A DNA stretch of 64,000 bases from Pseudonocardia asaccharolytica DSM 44247 = NBRC 16224 (lineage in GTDB: Bacteria > Actinomycetota > Actinomycetes > Mycobacteriales > Pseudonocardiaceae), in contig NZ_AUII01000010.1 in NCBI RefSeq assembly GCF_000423625.1, forward strand, positions 62,001 to 126,000, written 5' to 3'. Position numbers and translations under genes: made by a program. Positions within the stretch are counted from its first letter, which is position 1, and each line of letters begins with the position of its first letter. The notes below the pieces were generated by a model. The model ran no database searches, had not been told where the DNA came from, and saw only the letters and a list, made by a program, of their open reading frames with translations. This document shows, in pieces, positions 1 to 9,613 of this stretch.

Positions 1-4
1 GCCC

Positions 5-21
5 CCTCCTCCGGGAGGAGG
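5..21 (-). terminator. GC-rich hairpin downstream of tmRNA
   Basis: An inverted repeat of CCTCCTCC and GGAGGAGG lies about 60 bases past the mature 3' end of the tmRNA on the minus strand. It could stop tmRNA transcription, but it has no T tract, and the window edge hides what follows. Confidence 0.3.
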
Positions 22-79
22 CTGCGACCGATCTTGCTCGAGGGGCCTCCTCATCGGCTCCGTTCGAGTACGCCACCAC

Positions 80-451
80 TGGTGGAGGTGCCGGGAATCG
101 AACCCGGGTCCTCCGTCGCGTCACAAGGGCTTCTCCGTGCGCAGTCCGCGTCGCCTCTACTCGGACCCACCGGTCATGCGAACCTGCCGGTGTGACGATC
201 CCAGTCGCTGTGTGATGTCCCGTGCAGCCCCGCGACCGAGCCGCACGGTCAGTTCCCTAGCTGATGCCGGTTACCGGGTCGGGAACGCTCCCGGGCCGAC
301 AGCGACGCTCCTGCCTCAGGCGGCGAGGGCGTACGCAGTGCGCTTATCAGCGGCACTTATTTTTTTGCGACGCGTGGTTAACGAGGTCATCGTCGCCTTC
401 CTCGGCACGCTTCCCCTTGCTCAACATCCGGAGTCGAAACCGTTCACCCCC
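80..451 (-). ncRNA. ssrA: transfer-messenger RNA (tmRNA)
   Basis: This RNA rescues stalled ribosomes together with SmpB, acting first as alanyl-tRNA and then as a short mRNA. The minus strand starts GGGGGTGAACGGTTTCGAC and ends in a T-arm (GGGTTCGATTCCCGGC) and TCCACCA, so the two ends pair as an acceptor stem and CCA is encoded. The tag frame, read from 351 down to 316, gives ADKRTAYALAA and a TGA stop. The YALAA end is the usual degradation signal for ClpXP-type proteases. The length of 372 bases is normal for actinobacteria. Its protein partner smpB lies about 1 kb upstream on the same strand, with an amidohydrolase gene between. The ends were set from acceptor pairing. Confidence 0.95.
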
Positions 452-480
452 TTGACCCGCCCGGCCTGGGCAGGACGTCG

Positions 481-486
481 AGTATA
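481..486 (-). promoter_or_regulatory. -10 element of the ssrA promoter
   Basis: A TATACT hexamer on the minus strand lies about 30 bases before the mature tmRNA 5' end, in the 54-base gap after the amidohydrolase stop codon. It suggests tmRNA has its own strong promoter and a short leader removed by RNase P. I found no good -35 hexamer at 16-18 bases. Confidence 0.5.
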
Positions 487-505
487 ACGCCCAGGGGTCC
501 GCGGA

Positions 506-1414
506 TCATCCCAGCCGCAGAAGTCGCAGCGGCGTGTCGTGCAGCACCGAGCGCAGGAACCCGGTCCCGAGCCGGTCGTCGGCCGCGGCCCAGCCCGCGA
601 TGGCCTGCAGCTGCTCCGCATAGGGGTAGGGGATGTTGGGGAAGTCGGTGCCCAGCACCACCCGGTCGGCGACGTCGACGATCCGCGCGGGCCAGTCCGG
701 CGGCAGCGGGGCGATGCGCTCGCTGAAGGCGGTACCGACCATCGTGGTGTCGATGTACACCCGCTCGTAGCGGCGTACCAGTTCGAGCGCCTCGGCGAAG
801 TCGGGCATACCGGCATGCGCGAGTACCACCGTCAGCCGCGGATGCGCGGCAAGAACCTCACCGAATACATCCAGACCGGTGTGCTCGCCGGGGATCGGGC
901 CGTGCCCGCAATGCACGATCGCGGGCACCCCCGCCTCGGCGAGCATCCCCCACGCGGGGCGCAGCAGCTCATCGCGCGGGTCGAAGGCGCCGACCTGCAC
1001 GTGCACCTTCACCACCCGCGCCCCGGCCTCCAGGGCCGCACCGAGGTAGTCGGCGACGTCGGGCTCGGGATAGATCGTCGCCGTCGGGACCGCCGCGGGG
1101 TTCGCTTCGGCGAACTCGGTGACCCATTCGGTGAGCCAGCGGCCCATCCCCGGCTTGTGCGGGTAGACCAGCGGCGCGAACGCGCGGACACCGAGCTTCT
1201 CCAGCGTCGCGACGCGGTCGGCTTCCGGCGTCCGGTACTGAACCGGCCACGGCGTGCCGTAATGCGTTTCGGCCTCGTCGAAGTAGGCCCACACCTTGCG
1301 CATGACCGGCTCGGGCAGGAAGTGCACGTGGGCGTCGACGAGCCCGGACAGACCGAGATCGGCGGTGAATCGGGGCACGTCGCCGTCGTCGACGGGCGGG
1401 GTCGGGAGGCTCAC
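506..1414 (-). CDS. amidohydrolase-family (TIM-barrel) metal-dependent hydrolase
   Basis: A protein of about 302 residues of the amidohydrolase-related superfamily. An early [11 protein letters not shown] segment gives the HxH metal site. Later come a VKVHVQVG strand, IVHCGHG and [10 protein letters not shown] histidine motifs, and VLGTDFPN near the C-terminus, which supplies the catalytic aspartate. The substrate is unknown; related proteins are decarboxylases or lactone hydrolases. The GTG start at 1414 overlaps the smpB stop in a GTGA, which indicates translational coupling, so I prefer it to the upstream in-frame ATG at 1543. The gene sits between smpB and ssrA but has no known role in ribosome rescue. 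Confidence 0.8.
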   Translation of the reverse strand: MSLPTPPVDDGDVPRFTADLGLSGLVDAHVHFLPEPVMRKVWAYFDEAETHYGTPWPVQYRTPEADRVATLEKLGVRAFAPLVYPHKPGMGRWLTEWVTEFAEANPAAVPTATIYPEPDVADYLGAALEAGARVVKVHVQVGAFDPRDELLRPAWGMLAEAGVPAIVHCGHGPIPGEHTGLDVFGEVLAAHPRLTVVLAHAGMPDFAEALELVRRYERVYIDTTMVGTAFSERIAPLPPDWPARIVDVADRVVLGTDFPNIPYPYAEQLQAIAGWAAADDRLGTGFLRSVLHDTPLRLLRLG

Positions 1415-1896
1415 CGCAGCGCCCTCGCCCGGCCCTTCGCGGCCCGTCCGTAGGCCCGCTGGATCTCCCGTTCGGCATCGCGCTTGGCCAGGTCGCTGCG
1501 CTTGTCGTAGCTCTTCTTGCCGCGCGCCAGTGCCAGCTCGCATTTGACCTTGCCGTCGCTGAAGTACAGCGACAGCGGCACCAGAGTCAGGCCGCCCTCA
1601 CGGATCTTGCCGATGAGGCGCTCGATCTCGCCGCGATGCAGCAGCAGCTTGCGGGTCCGCCGCGGCTCGTGGTTGGTCCAGCTGCCCTGGGTGTACTCCG
1701 GGATGTGCAGCCCGCGCAGGAAGACCTCGCCGTCGTCGACCGTGGCGAAGGCGTCGGCGAGCGAGGCCCGGCCCAGCCGCAGACTCTTGACCTCGGTGCC
1801 CATCAGCGCGATCCCGGCCTCGTAGGTGTCGAGGATGGCGTAGTCGTGTCGCGCCCTGCGGTTCTGCGCGATCACCTTGCGGCCTTTCTCCTTCAC
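1411..1896 (-). CDS. smpB: SsrA-binding protein SmpB
   Basis: SmpB binds the tRNA-like part of tmRNA and carries it into the A site of stalled ribosomes. The 161-residue product has the family layout: an N-terminal [13 protein letters not shown] segment, the [19 protein letters not shown] core, the [14 protein letters not shown] loop, and a basic C-terminal tail (RGKKSYDKR, then [10 protein letters not shown]) that enters the mRNA channel. The length is normal. It lies 28 bases after ftsX and overlaps the amidohydrolase start by four bases, so it is probably at the end of an ftsEX-smpB operon, as in other actinobacteria. The tmRNA gene follows within 1 kb. Confidence 0.97.
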   Translation of the reverse strand: MKEKGRKVIAQNRRARHDYAILDTYEAGIALMGTEVKSLRLGRASLADAFATVDDGEVFLRGLHIPEYTQGSWTNHEPRRTRKLLLHRGEIERLIGKIREGGLTLVPLSLYFSDGKVKCELALARGKKSYDKRSDLAKRDAEREIQRAYGRAAKGRARALR

Positions 1897-1924
1897 TCGT
1901 CCAGCCTACGTCGGCGCGGCGGGA

Positions 1925-2827
1925 TCAGACCTTCACATAAAGCCGCAGCGTCACATACCCCGTGATACCGGCGATGAGGGCACCGATCGGCAACAGGTAG
2001 AACGAGGTCTGGACGACGTCGAGCAGACCGATCGGGGGGATCACGCCGTTCTGCGCGATCCCGGCCAGCAGATCGTCGATGAAAAGGAACTTCGCCGAGA
2101 TCAGCCCGATCGAGGCGAGCACCGCGCCCACGACGCCCGTCACCACCGCCTCGATGAGGAACGGCAGCTGGGTGTACCAGCGGGTGGCCCCGACGAGCCG
2201 CATGACGCCCACCTCGGCCCGGCGCGTGTACGCCGAGACCTGCACCGTGTTGGAGATCAGCAGCAGCGCCGCGACCGCCTGCACGAGCGCGAGTGTGAAT
2301 GTCACGTTGCGGACCCCGGCGAGGAAGTCGAACAGCTTGCCGACGACGTCGCGCTGGTCGATCACGGTGCGCACGCCGACCTGGTCGGCCATCGCCTGGC
2401 GCACCGCCTCGGCGCCGGCGTTCTGGTCGGCGAGCTTGACCCGCAGCGTCGCGGGCAGCGACTGCGGCCGGGCGATCTCGGCGATCGACTGCCCGGCGAA
2501 CAGCTCCTGGAACCGCTCATAGGCCTGCTGCTGGCTCTCGAACCGCACCGACGCGACCAGCGGCGAGTTCTCCAGCGTCGCCTTGAGCCCGGTGCAGATG
2601 GGCTGGGTGCAGTCATGGTCGGCCGCCGACACGTCCTGGGTCAGGGCGACCTGCACCTCGAGCCGGTCGCTGTAGATCGACTCGGTGGCGTCGATCGTCC
2701 GCACCGCGAGCAGCCCCGTGCCGACCAGCCCCAGCGAGATCGCCGTGGTGAGGACCATGGCCACGGTCATCGTGACGTTGCGGCGCAGGCCGGTGAGAAC
2801 CTCCCGCGTGACGAAGTCGCTCCGCAT
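1925..2827 (-). CDS. ftsX: cell division ABC transporter permease-like protein FtsX
   Basis: FtsX works with the ATPase FtsE at the septum. In mycobacteria the pair controls a peptidoglycan hydrolase of the RipC type. The 300-residue protein has one N-terminal membrane helix (about 20-42), a large outer loop with the usual ASVRFESQQQAYERFQELF segment (about 90-110), and three C-terminal helices (about 170-192, 220-240, 270-290). It starts 2 bases after ftsE stops. Two cysteines in the outer loop (DCTQPIC) could form a disulfide. Confidence 0.96.
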   Translation of the reverse strand: MRSDFVTREVLTGLRRNVTMTVAMVLTTAISLGLVGTGLLAVRTIDATESIYSDRLEVQVALTQDVSAADHDCTQPICTGLKATLENSPLVASVRFESQQQAYERFQELFAGQSIAEIARPQSLPATLRVKLADQNAGAEAVRQAMADQVGVRTVIDQRDVVGKLFDFLAGVRNVTFTLALVQAVAALLLISNTVQVSAYTRRAEVGVMRLVGATRWYTQLPFLIEAVVTGVVGAVLASIGLISAKFLFIDDLLAGIAQNGVIPPIGLLDVVQTSFYLLPIGALIAGITGYVTLRLYVKV

Positions 2828-2829
2828 GG

Positions 2830-3519
2830 CTATCGCCCCACACCGTAGACGCCGCGCGACTCGTCGCGGACGACCTGCCCGAGATCGAGCTCGACCACCC
2901 GGCGGCGCATCGAGTCGACGATGGAATGGTCATGAGTGGCCATCAGCACCGTCGTACCTGTTCGGTTGATCCGCTCCAGCAGCAGCATGATGTCCTGGCT
3001 GATATCGGGGTCCAGATTGCCCGTCGGCTCGTCGGCCAGCAGGACCAGCGGCCGGTTGACGAACGCCCGCGCGATCGCGACCCGCTGCTGCTCACCGCCG
3101 GAGAGCTCGTGCGGCATCCGATCCGCCTTGCCCTCCAGCCCGACGAGCTGGAGCACCTCGGGGACGACCTTGCGGATCGTCGGTCCCGACTTGCCGATCA
3201 CCTCGAGGGCGAACGCGACGTTGGCGCCGACCGTCTTGTTCGGCAGCAGCCGGAAGTCCTGGAACACGCATCCGATGCGCTGGCGCAGCCGCGGCACCCG
3301 CCGCCGCGGCAGCTTCGCGACGTCGAGGTCGGCGACGAAGATGCTTCCCCTGGTCGGGACGTCCTCGCGGAGCAGGAGGCGGAGGAACGTCGACTTGCCC
3401 GAGCCGGATGGCCCGATGAGGAACACGAACTCACCCTTGTCGATGGACACCGAGACGCGGTCGAGGGCGGGGCGCGTCGAGGTCTTGTACATCTTGGTGA
3501 CGCGTTCCAGGCGGATCAC
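2830..3519 (-). CDS. ftsE: cell division ATP-binding protein FtsE
   Basis: The cytoplasmic ATPase of the FtsEX complex, 229 residues. Walker A is GPSGSGKST (about 34-42), the Q-loop is CVFQDFRLL, the signature is LSGGEQQR, Walker B is LLADEPTG and the switch is ATHDH. I placed the start at the GTG at 3519 ([12 protein letters not shown]) because M. tuberculosis FtsE begins at the equivalent residue. The frame stays open far upstream, but that part is a shadow inside prfB. It sits 73 bases after prfB, an order shared with other actinobacteria. Confidence 0.96.
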   Translation of the reverse strand: MIRLERVTKMYKTSTRPALDRVSVSIDKGEFVFLIGPSGSGKSTFLRLLLREDVPTRGSIFVADLDVAKLPRRRVPRLRQRIGCVFQDFRLLPNKTVGANVAFALEVIGKSGPTIRKVVPEVLQLVGLEGKADRMPHELSGGEQQRVAIARAFVNRPLVLLADEPTGNLDPDISQDIMLLLERINRTGTTVLMATHDHSIVDSMRRRVVELDLGQVVRDESRGVYGVGR

Positions 3520-3592
3520 GGACGCGGACGTTACCGTCGTGCCGCGACCGGACCGTGATCCGACCCCCGGAGGCCCGCGGGTTCGGGCGGCG

Positions 3593-4699
<1,107 letters not shown>

Positions 4700-4724
4700 A
4701 ACCGTCCAGGGTACGCACCGGCAG

Positions 4725-5234
4725 CTACTCGGTCGGGATCGAGTCCAGCAGTTTCACCATGGCCCTGGTGTGCGCGACGGCGAAGTCGGCGACGGCCCTG
4801 CGATACGGGTCGGTCTCGCCGCGGGCGGCGGCGCGGGCGGCGTCCAGCCGGGCCGCGTAGTCCAGCCGCGCGGTGCGGATCAGCTCGGCCCGCTGCTTGG
4901 CCGTCAGCGTGCCGGCGTGCAGCACGCGCAGCACGAGCGGGCTGCGCAACGCGTCCGAACCGCTGCCGGAGATGAGCCACGCCTTGAACGCGCGCTTACC
5001 TGCGGCGGTGATCACATACTGCTGCGAGGCCCGCGGGCCCTGCTTGCCCAGCCGCAACAGCCCTGCCTCGGCGAGCACGGGCAGCTCGCGGTAGACCTGG
5101 CTGCGGGTGACCGAGAAGAAGGAACCGAACTGCTCGCCCGCCGTGGCCACCAGCTGGCCGCCCGTCATCGCCCCGTCGTGCAGCAGCCCGAGCAGGGCGG
5201 CAGCGGTGGCGTTGACAGCGACAGGGCCCGGCAT
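4725..5234 (-). CDS. PadR-family transcriptional regulator
   Basis: A predicted DNA-binding repressor of about 169 residues. The N-terminal winged helix shows the PadR pattern ([36 protein letters not shown], then a [12 protein letters not shown] wing). A helical C-terminal part follows and may dimerise. The start at 5234 ([16 protein letters not shown]) fits the family better than the upstream ATG at 5273. The ligand and target are unknown. It follows two acyl-CoA dehydrogenase genes on the same strand but is separated from them by a strong palindrome, so co-transcription is doubtful. Confidence 0.8.
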   Translation of the reverse strand: MPGPVAVNATAAALLGLLHDGAMTGGQLVATAGEQFGSFFSVTRSQVYRELPVLAEAGLLRLGKQGPRASQQYVITAAGKRAFKAWLISGSGSDALRSPLVLRVLHAGTLTAKQRAELIRTARLDYAARLDAARAAARGETDPYRRAVADFAVAHTRAMVKLLDSIPTE

Positions 5235-5310
5235 CTCTCCACCGTGCCACGGACCCGCGCTGATCGCATCCACAGCGGACCGAAAGGGGTCCAGTGTGGG
5301 CGAACCAAAC

Positions 5311-5358
5311 CCCTGTGAGTGCGTAACAGTGTTAGAACACTGTTACGCACTCACAGGG
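5311..5358. terminator. perfect 23-bp palindrome, probable bidirectional terminator
   Basis: Arms 5311-5333 and 5336-5358 are perfect reverse complements around an AG centre. The outer end reads CCCTGTGAGTGCGTAAC. The palindrome contains the last codons and TAA stop (5343-5345) of the acyl-CoA dehydrogenase gene. A near-identical copy is at 60851 and related ones are at 8358 and 47777. There is no T tract, so the terminator role is inferred from position. Confidence 0.7.
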
Positions 5359-6395
5359 CCGAGCGTCAGCGAGGCGATCTTCTGGCGCTGTGCGTCGGAG
5401 TCCCCGAACTGGCCCGCGAGGCGCTTGGCGCGCTTGTAGAAGAAATGCGTCTCGTGTTCCCAGGTGTAGCCGATACCGCCGTGGTACTGGATCATCGCGG
5501 CGGTCGACTGCAGGGCCGCGTCACCCGCCTTCGCCTTGGCCACGGCGACCGCGAGCTCGCGGCCCGCGAGACCGGACTCGACGGCGTATGCGGCATACAG
5601 CACCGCATGCTCGGCCATCGTCACCCCGACGTGCAGGTCCGCCAGCGCATGCTTGATCGCCTGGAACGACCCGACCGGAACGCCGAACTGCAGCCGTTCC
5701 CGGTCGTAGGCCACCGTGCGCGAGAGCGACTCGCGGGCGATGCCGACCAGGTCGGCCGCCACGAGCACGGTCGCCCGCGCCGTCAGCTCGACGATCATCG
5801 CCTCGCTCGCCCTGGGCAGCACCGCGCCGGCGTCCGGCACGCTGAGCGACGCCAACCGGGTTGTCCCGTCATAGGAGCGCTGCGGGGTCGCGTACGAACC
5901 CGGTCGCTCGACGAGCGCGAGACCAACACCCGACCGGACCACCGCGACGCCGGCGATCCGGCCGTACTCCACCCCCGGGATGGTTCCGGGCGCCGAGCCG
6001 CGCAGCGCCAGCGCGCCGACCACCTCACCGGATGCCACCCTCGGCAGCCAGTCCGCCTGCTGCTCATCGGAACCGGCGAGCCGGATCGCCTCGCCGGCCA
6101 GCACCGTGCCGCGCCACGGCCCCGGCACCATCCCGGCGCCGAGCGCCCTGGCGATCACCTGGGCCTCCACCATGCCGAGCCCGAGACCCTCGTGGTCCTC
6201 CGGGACCAGCACCGCCGGCCAGCCCTGCTCGGCCGCGGCCTTCCACAGCGCCTCCGGGTGGCCCTCGCCCACCGGCTCCGCCGAGACCGCGTCCTCGAAC
6301 TCGCCGCGCACGGCCGCCAGGTCGAACCGCTCGGCGAGATAGCCGCGCACGGCGGCGTCGAACTCACGCTGGTCGTCGGTGAGAGCGAAATACAT
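5343..6395 (-). CDS. acyl-CoA dehydrogenase family protein (short form)
   Basis: A predicted FAD-dependent acyl-CoA dehydrogenase of 350 residues, oxidising an acyl-CoA or steroid-derived CoA ester. The N-terminal helical domain begins FALTDDQREFDAAVRGYL; the C-terminal domain shows RLQFGVPVGSFQAIKH and MIQYHGGIGYTWEHE, typical of the family. It starts 21 bases after a second dehydrogenase gene. Such adjacent pairs often form mixed alpha2beta2 enzymes in actinobacteria, and that is inferred here. Its 3' end runs into the palindrome at 5311. The substrate cannot be read from the sequence. Confidence 0.85.
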   Translation of the reverse strand: MYFALTDDQREFDAAVRGYLAERFDLAAVRGEFEDAVSAEPVGEGHPEALWKAAAEQGWPAVLVPEDHEGLGLGMVEAQVIARALGAGMVPGPWRGTVLAGEAIRLAGSDEQQADWLPRVASGEVVGALALRGSAPGTIPGVEYGRIAGVAVVRSGVGLALVERPGSYATPQRSYDGTTRLASLSVPDAGAVLPRASEAMIVELTARATVLVAADLVGIARESLSRTVAYDRERLQFGVPVGSFQAIKHALADLHVGVTMAEHAVLYAAYAVESGLAGRELAVAVAKAKAGDAALQSTAAMIQYHGGIGYTWEHETHFFYKRAKRLAGQFGDSDAQRQKIASLTLGPVSA

Positions 6396-6416
6396 GTCGA
6401 ACCCTGTTCCCCTCGA

Positions 6417-7586
6417 TCAGCGCGGCAGACCGAGCACGCGCTCCGCGGTGATGTTGCGCTGAACCTGCGAGGACCCGCCCCAGATCGTCACCGACCGGGA
6501 CCACATCGACTCCGTGTGCATCGGCCGCAGGTCGAGCTCCCCGATCGAGTCGAGCGTCGCGTCCTCGCCGAGGATGTCGTCGAAGACCTCCCAGAGGTCC
6601 TGGAACGTCTCCGACCACTGCAGCTTGGTCATCGACGACTCGCTGCCGAGGTCGCGGCCACACTCGACCTGGGTGAGTACGTACATGGCGTGCAGCCGCA
6701 GACATTCCAGCTCGGTGAGCACCCTGGCGAGCCGGTCGCGGATCACCGGGTCGCGGTCGCGGCCCAGCCGCTTGGCGACGGCCGCGATCTCGTCGTACTG
6801 CCTGCGGAACTCGGTGTACTGCGCGATCCCCGACGCCCCCCGCTCGAACGAGAGCAGCAGCATCGCGGTGCGCCAGCCGTCGCCGATCTCCCCGAGACAG
6901 TCGGTCGCGGGCACGCGGGCATCGGTGAAGAACACCTCGCCGAACTCGCTGGCGCCGCTCATCTGCCGGAGCGGACGCGCCTCGACACCCGGTTGGTGCA
7001 TGTCGATGAGCAGCATCGAGATTCCGCGGTGGCGGGTGCTGCCCGGCTCGGTACGGACGAGGGCGAAGATCTTGTCCCCGTGCACGGCATTGGTGGTCCA
7101 GACCTTCTGCCCGTTGACGATGAAGTCGTCGCCGTCGCGCACGCCTTTCGTGGCGAGGGCCGCAAGATCTGAGCCGGCGCCGGGTTCGGAGAAGCCCTGG
7201 CACCAGATGACCTCGTTGCGCAGCATCGGGCCGATGATCTCCTTGCGCTGCGCGTCGGTGCCGATCGCCATGACGGTGGGCGCGAGGAATGTCAGGCCGA
7301 GCGGGTTGACCGTGCGCGGGGCGCGGGCGAGCACCATCTCCTCGTCGTAGATGGCCTTCATCCCCGGGGTGCCGCCGCGTCCGCCGTACTCGGTCGGCCA
7401 CTGGATACCGGCGAACCCGGCAAGCGCCTTGGCCCGCTCCCATTCGCGGCGCAGCCGGAAGCTCTCGTCGTCGTCGAAGGACTCCCAGAAGCCCGGCCGT
7501 TTCCACTCCTCGGGAATGTTGGCCCGCAGCCATGCGCGCAGCTGCCTGCGGAAGTCCTCCTCGGCCTCGGTGAAGGTCAGGTCCAT
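6417..7586 (-). CDS. acyl-CoA dehydrogenase family protein (long form)
   Basis: A 389-residue acyl-CoA dehydrogenase. It has the N-terminal domain (MDLTFTEAEEDFRRQLRAWL), the FAD/substrate middle domain (WCQGFSEPGAGSDLAAL, then VNGQKVWTTNAVHGD) and a C-terminal helical bundle ending IWGGSSQVQRNITAERVLG. A good AGGAGG ribosome site precedes the ATG at 7586; the in-frame ATG at 7685 lacks one. It is the first gene of a two-gene unit with the shorter dehydrogenase, and the two are probably subunits of one enzyme. The pathway is unknown. Confidence 0.88.
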   Translation of the reverse strand: MDLTFTEAEEDFRRQLRAWLRANIPEEWKRPGFWESFDDDESFRLRREWERAKALAGFAGIQWPTEYGGRGGTPGMKAIYDEEMVLARAPRTVNPLGLTFLAPTVMAIGTDAQRKEIIGPMLRNEVIWCQGFSEPGAGSDLAALATKGVRDGDDFIVNGQKVWTTNAVHGDKIFALVRTEPGSTRHRGISMLLIDMHQPGVEARPLRQMSGASEFGEVFFTDARVPATDCLGEIGDGWRTAMLLLSFERGASGIAQYTEFRRQYDEIAAVAKRLGRDRDPVIRDRLARVLTELECLRLHAMYVLTQVECGRDLGSESSMTKLQWSETFQDLWEVFDDILGEDATLDSIGELDLRPMHTESMWSRSVTIWGGSSQVQRNITAERVLGLPR

Positions 7587-7714
7587 CACGGCCTCCTCGC
7601 GCGCTGGTCCGCCACACTCGCCGTCTGCCTGTCCACCTTGGCATACTCGCGAGTAACCTGTCGCGCCCCAACCTCGCGCGCTCACGCCGGGTATGCGCCC
7701 GCTAGCCTGAGAGT

Positions 7715-7957
7715 ATGCGCAGCGAACGGGTGACCGTTACTCTGCCTGCCGAGCTCGTGGCCAAGGCACGGGACGCGGTACGGCGGGGATGCGCGGCGAG
7801 CCTGTCGGCCTATGTGGCCGAGGCGGTCGCCGCCCGGCAGTCGAGGGACCGCTCCCTGGCAACCCTGGCCGACCTCTACGGTGGACCGCCCCCACAGGAC
7901 GAGTTGGACGCGGCGCGGCGGTCGCTGCGCCTGGTTCCGTCCGCGGCCGTCGGCTGA
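7715..7957 (+). CDS. ribbon-helix-helix antitoxin-like protein
   Basis: An 80-residue protein with an N-terminal ribbon-helix-helix pattern (RVTVTLPAELVAKARDAV, then LSAYVAEAVAARQ) and an acidic C-terminal tail with a QDELDAARR helix suited to bind a toxin. It is followed 6 bases later by a PIN-like gene, the usual VapB-VapC order. It is inferred to neutralise that toxin and repress the pair's promoter. A possible -10 (TAGCCT) lies just before the start. Confidence 0.7.
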   Translation: MRSERVTVTLPAELVAKARDAVRRGCAASLSAYVAEAVAARQSRDRSLATLADLYGGPPPQDELDAARRSLRLVPSAAVG

Positions 7958-7963
7958 GTCGGC

Positions 7964-8356
7964 GTGATCGGCGGAAGAGTCCTCGACGCCTCGGCGCTGG
8001 CGGCGTTCGCCACCGGACGGCCCGTCTACGTGCGCGCCCTGGTCTGGGCGGCCGTCGAGGAGAACCTCGTCATCGCGATCCCGAGCGCGGCGCTCGGCCG
8101 CGCCTGGGCGCTTCTGGCCCCCGAGCACCACCCGGCCCTGCAGGTTCTGCTCGGGCTGCCCATCACGGTCATCGACGAGCTGGGACCGGCCGCCGCTCAG
8201 GAGTCCGGGCTGCTGATGGCGGCGTCCGGGCACGATGACATCGTCGCCGGTCAGGTCGCGGCCTCGGCCCGACGGCGCGGCTGGCCGGCGGTCACCGGCG
8301 ATCCCGGCGCGCTGCGCAAGCTCGACGGCGCGGTCGTCATCGAGGAGTTGCCGTGA
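7964..8356 (+). CDS. PIN-domain ribonuclease toxin (VapC-like)
   Basis: A 130-residue PIN-like protein from a GTG start. It has the first acidic strand (VLDASALAAFA), a middle LLMAASGHDDIVAGQVAAS stretch that holds further acidic residues, and the last strand WPAVTGDPGALRKL with the closing aspartate. PIN toxins cleave RNA with bound magnesium. It sits directly after the antitoxin-like gene. The acidic pattern is weaker than in classical VapC, so activity is inferred. Its stop codon is 2 bases before the palindrome at 8358. Confidence 0.68.
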   Translation: MIGGRVLDASALAAFATGRPVYVRALVWAAVEENLVIAIPSAALGRAWALLAPEHHPALQVLLGLPITVIDELGPAAAQESGLLMAASGHDDIVAGQVAASARRRGWPAVTGDPGALRKLDGAVVIEELP

Positions 8357-8357
8357 G

Positions 8358-8405
8358 GCTCGTGAGCGGCACGTAACGCCCAGGCGTTACGTGCCGCTCA
8401 CGAGC
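8358..8405. terminator. perfect 23-bp palindrome between convergent genes
   Basis: Arms 8358-8380 and 8383-8405 are exact reverse complements with a CA centre. The arm reads GTGAGCGGCACGTAACG in its outer part, related to the repeats at 5311 and 60851. It covers the soxR stop codon (8398-8400) and starts just after the toxin gene stop, so it probably ends transcription from both sides. Confidence 0.7.
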
Positions 8406-8853
8406 GCCTCAGCGCAGCGGGGAGCAGCCGCGCGCCGGCGCCCTGTGCCGCGGCCCGGTCGCCCGGGTTCATCAGCCTGCAACGCGCCAGCGACAGGCAG
8501 CCGCAGCCGATACAGGAGTCCAGACCGTCGCGCAGCGCCACCAGCGCCTCGATCTGTTCGTCGAGAAGGCCGCGCCAGGCCCGCGAGAGCCTGGTCCAGT
8601 CGCCTCTGGTCGGTGTCCGGCCCGCCGGCAGCCGGTCCAGCGCCTCCCGCACGTCGTCCAGGCCCACACCGATGGCCCGCGCGGCGCGGATGAAGGCCAG
8701 CCTGCGCAGCACCCCGCGCTCGTACCGGCGCTGCCCGCCGGAGGTGCGCGTGGCGCTCACCAGACCCTCTCGCTCGTAGTAGCGCAGTGCCGAATGCGGA
8801 AAGCCGCTGCGCTGCACGACCTCGCCGATGGTGAGCAGATCCCTCGCGTCCAC
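8398..8853 (-). CDS. soxR: redox-sensitive MerR-family regulator SoxR
   Basis: A 151-residue MerR-type activator. The winged helix is LLTIGEVVQRSGFPHSALRY with the RRYERGVLRRLAFIRAARA wing. A dimer helix follows, then the iron-sulfur motif CIGCGCLSLARC, the CxxCxCx5C cluster that defines SoxR. In actinobacteria SoxR responds to redox-cycling compounds and usually controls a handful of oxidoreductase genes. The GTG start at 8853 has GGGGGAG before it. The gene is divergent from the SDR at 8900 across a 46-base gap that contains TTGACC, so it likely controls that gene. Confidence 0.92.
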   Translation of the reverse strand: MDARDLLTIGEVVQRSGFPHSALRYYEREGLVSATRTSGGQRRYERGVLRRLAFIRAARAIGVGLDDVREALDRLPAGRTPTRGDWTRLSRAWRGLLDEQIEALVALRDGLDSCIGCGCLSLARCRLMNPGDRAAAQGAGARLLPAALRRS

Positions 8854-8899
8854 AACTCCCCCTTGACCTGAACCTGACTCCAGCTCCGATCGTAGGGGG

Positions 8900-9613
8900 A
8901 TGAGTACCGCACTGGTCACCGGAGCCGCCCAGGGCTTCGGCTTCGCCCTCACCGCCGCCCTCACCGACCGCCGCACGACGACCGTCGTCGACGCCCGCGA
9001 CGGCGGCAGGCTGCATGCCGCCGTCGCCACCCTGGCCCACCCGGACCGGGTCGTCGCCGTACCCGGAGACGTCACCGACCCCGCCCATCGCGGCGCGCTG
9101 CTCACCGCGGTGCGCGCCGCCGGCGGGCTGGACCTGCTCGTCCACAACGCGAGCGAGCTCGGCCCCAGCCCGCTGCCGAGCCTCGCCGAGCTGCCGCTGC
9201 ACGCGTTCGAGGCCGTGTACGAGACCAATGTCATCGCCCCGTTCGCCCTCACCCGGCTGCTGCTGCCGCTGCTGCGCTCGGCGGCCGCGGCAACGGTCGT
9301 CACGATCAGCTCGGACGCGGCCACCGAGGCGTACCCCGGCTGGGGCGGCTATGGCTCCAGCAAGGCCGCGCTCGACCAGCTGGCCGCGGTGCTCGGCGCC
9401 GAGGAGCCGGCGCTGCGGGTCTATGCGTTCGACCCCGGGGACATGCGCACCGCCATGCACCAGCGGGCGTTCCCCGGGGAGGACATTTCCGACCGGCCCG
9501 AACCCGCCACCGTGGTGCCCGCGTTGCTGCGGCTGCTTGACGAGCGCCCCGCCAGCGGGCGCTATCGCGCCGCCGATCTCGGCTCGCCGATACCGCGCGA
9601 GGCCGGTCGGTGA
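8900..9613 (+). CDS. short-chain dehydrogenase/reductase
   Basis: A 237-residue SDR-family oxidoreductase using NAD(P)H. The cofactor loop is TGAAQGFGFA, the NNAG-like motif is HNAS, the catalytic serine is in VVTISSD and the YxxxK motif is YGSSK. The substrate is not known. AGGGGG precedes the ATG. It is divergent from soxR and overlaps the next gene by four bases (GTGA), so it is inferred to be a SoxR target expressed with the QueA-like gene. Confidence 0.85.
   Translation: MSTALVTGAAQGFGFALTAALTDRRTTTVVDARDGGRLHAAVATLAHPDRVVAVPGDVTDPAHRGALLTAVRAAGGLDLLVHNASELGPSPLPSLAELPLHAFEAVYETNVIAPFALTRLLLPLLRSAAAATVVTISSDAATEAYPGWGGYGSSKAALDQLAAVLGAEEPALRVYAFDPGDMRTAMHQRAFPGEDISDRPEPATVVPALLRLLDERPASGRYRAADLGSPIPREAGR

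Noticed and set aside
137..487. Plus-strand ORF of 116 codons over the tmRNA
   Set aside because: It is antisense to ssrA and has no ribosome site or recognisable protein pattern.
8854..8899. Full palindromic SoxR box between soxR and the SDR gene
   Set aside because: TTGACCTGAAC resembles a half-site, but the matching second half is not present, so it is mentioned only as a possible promoter element.
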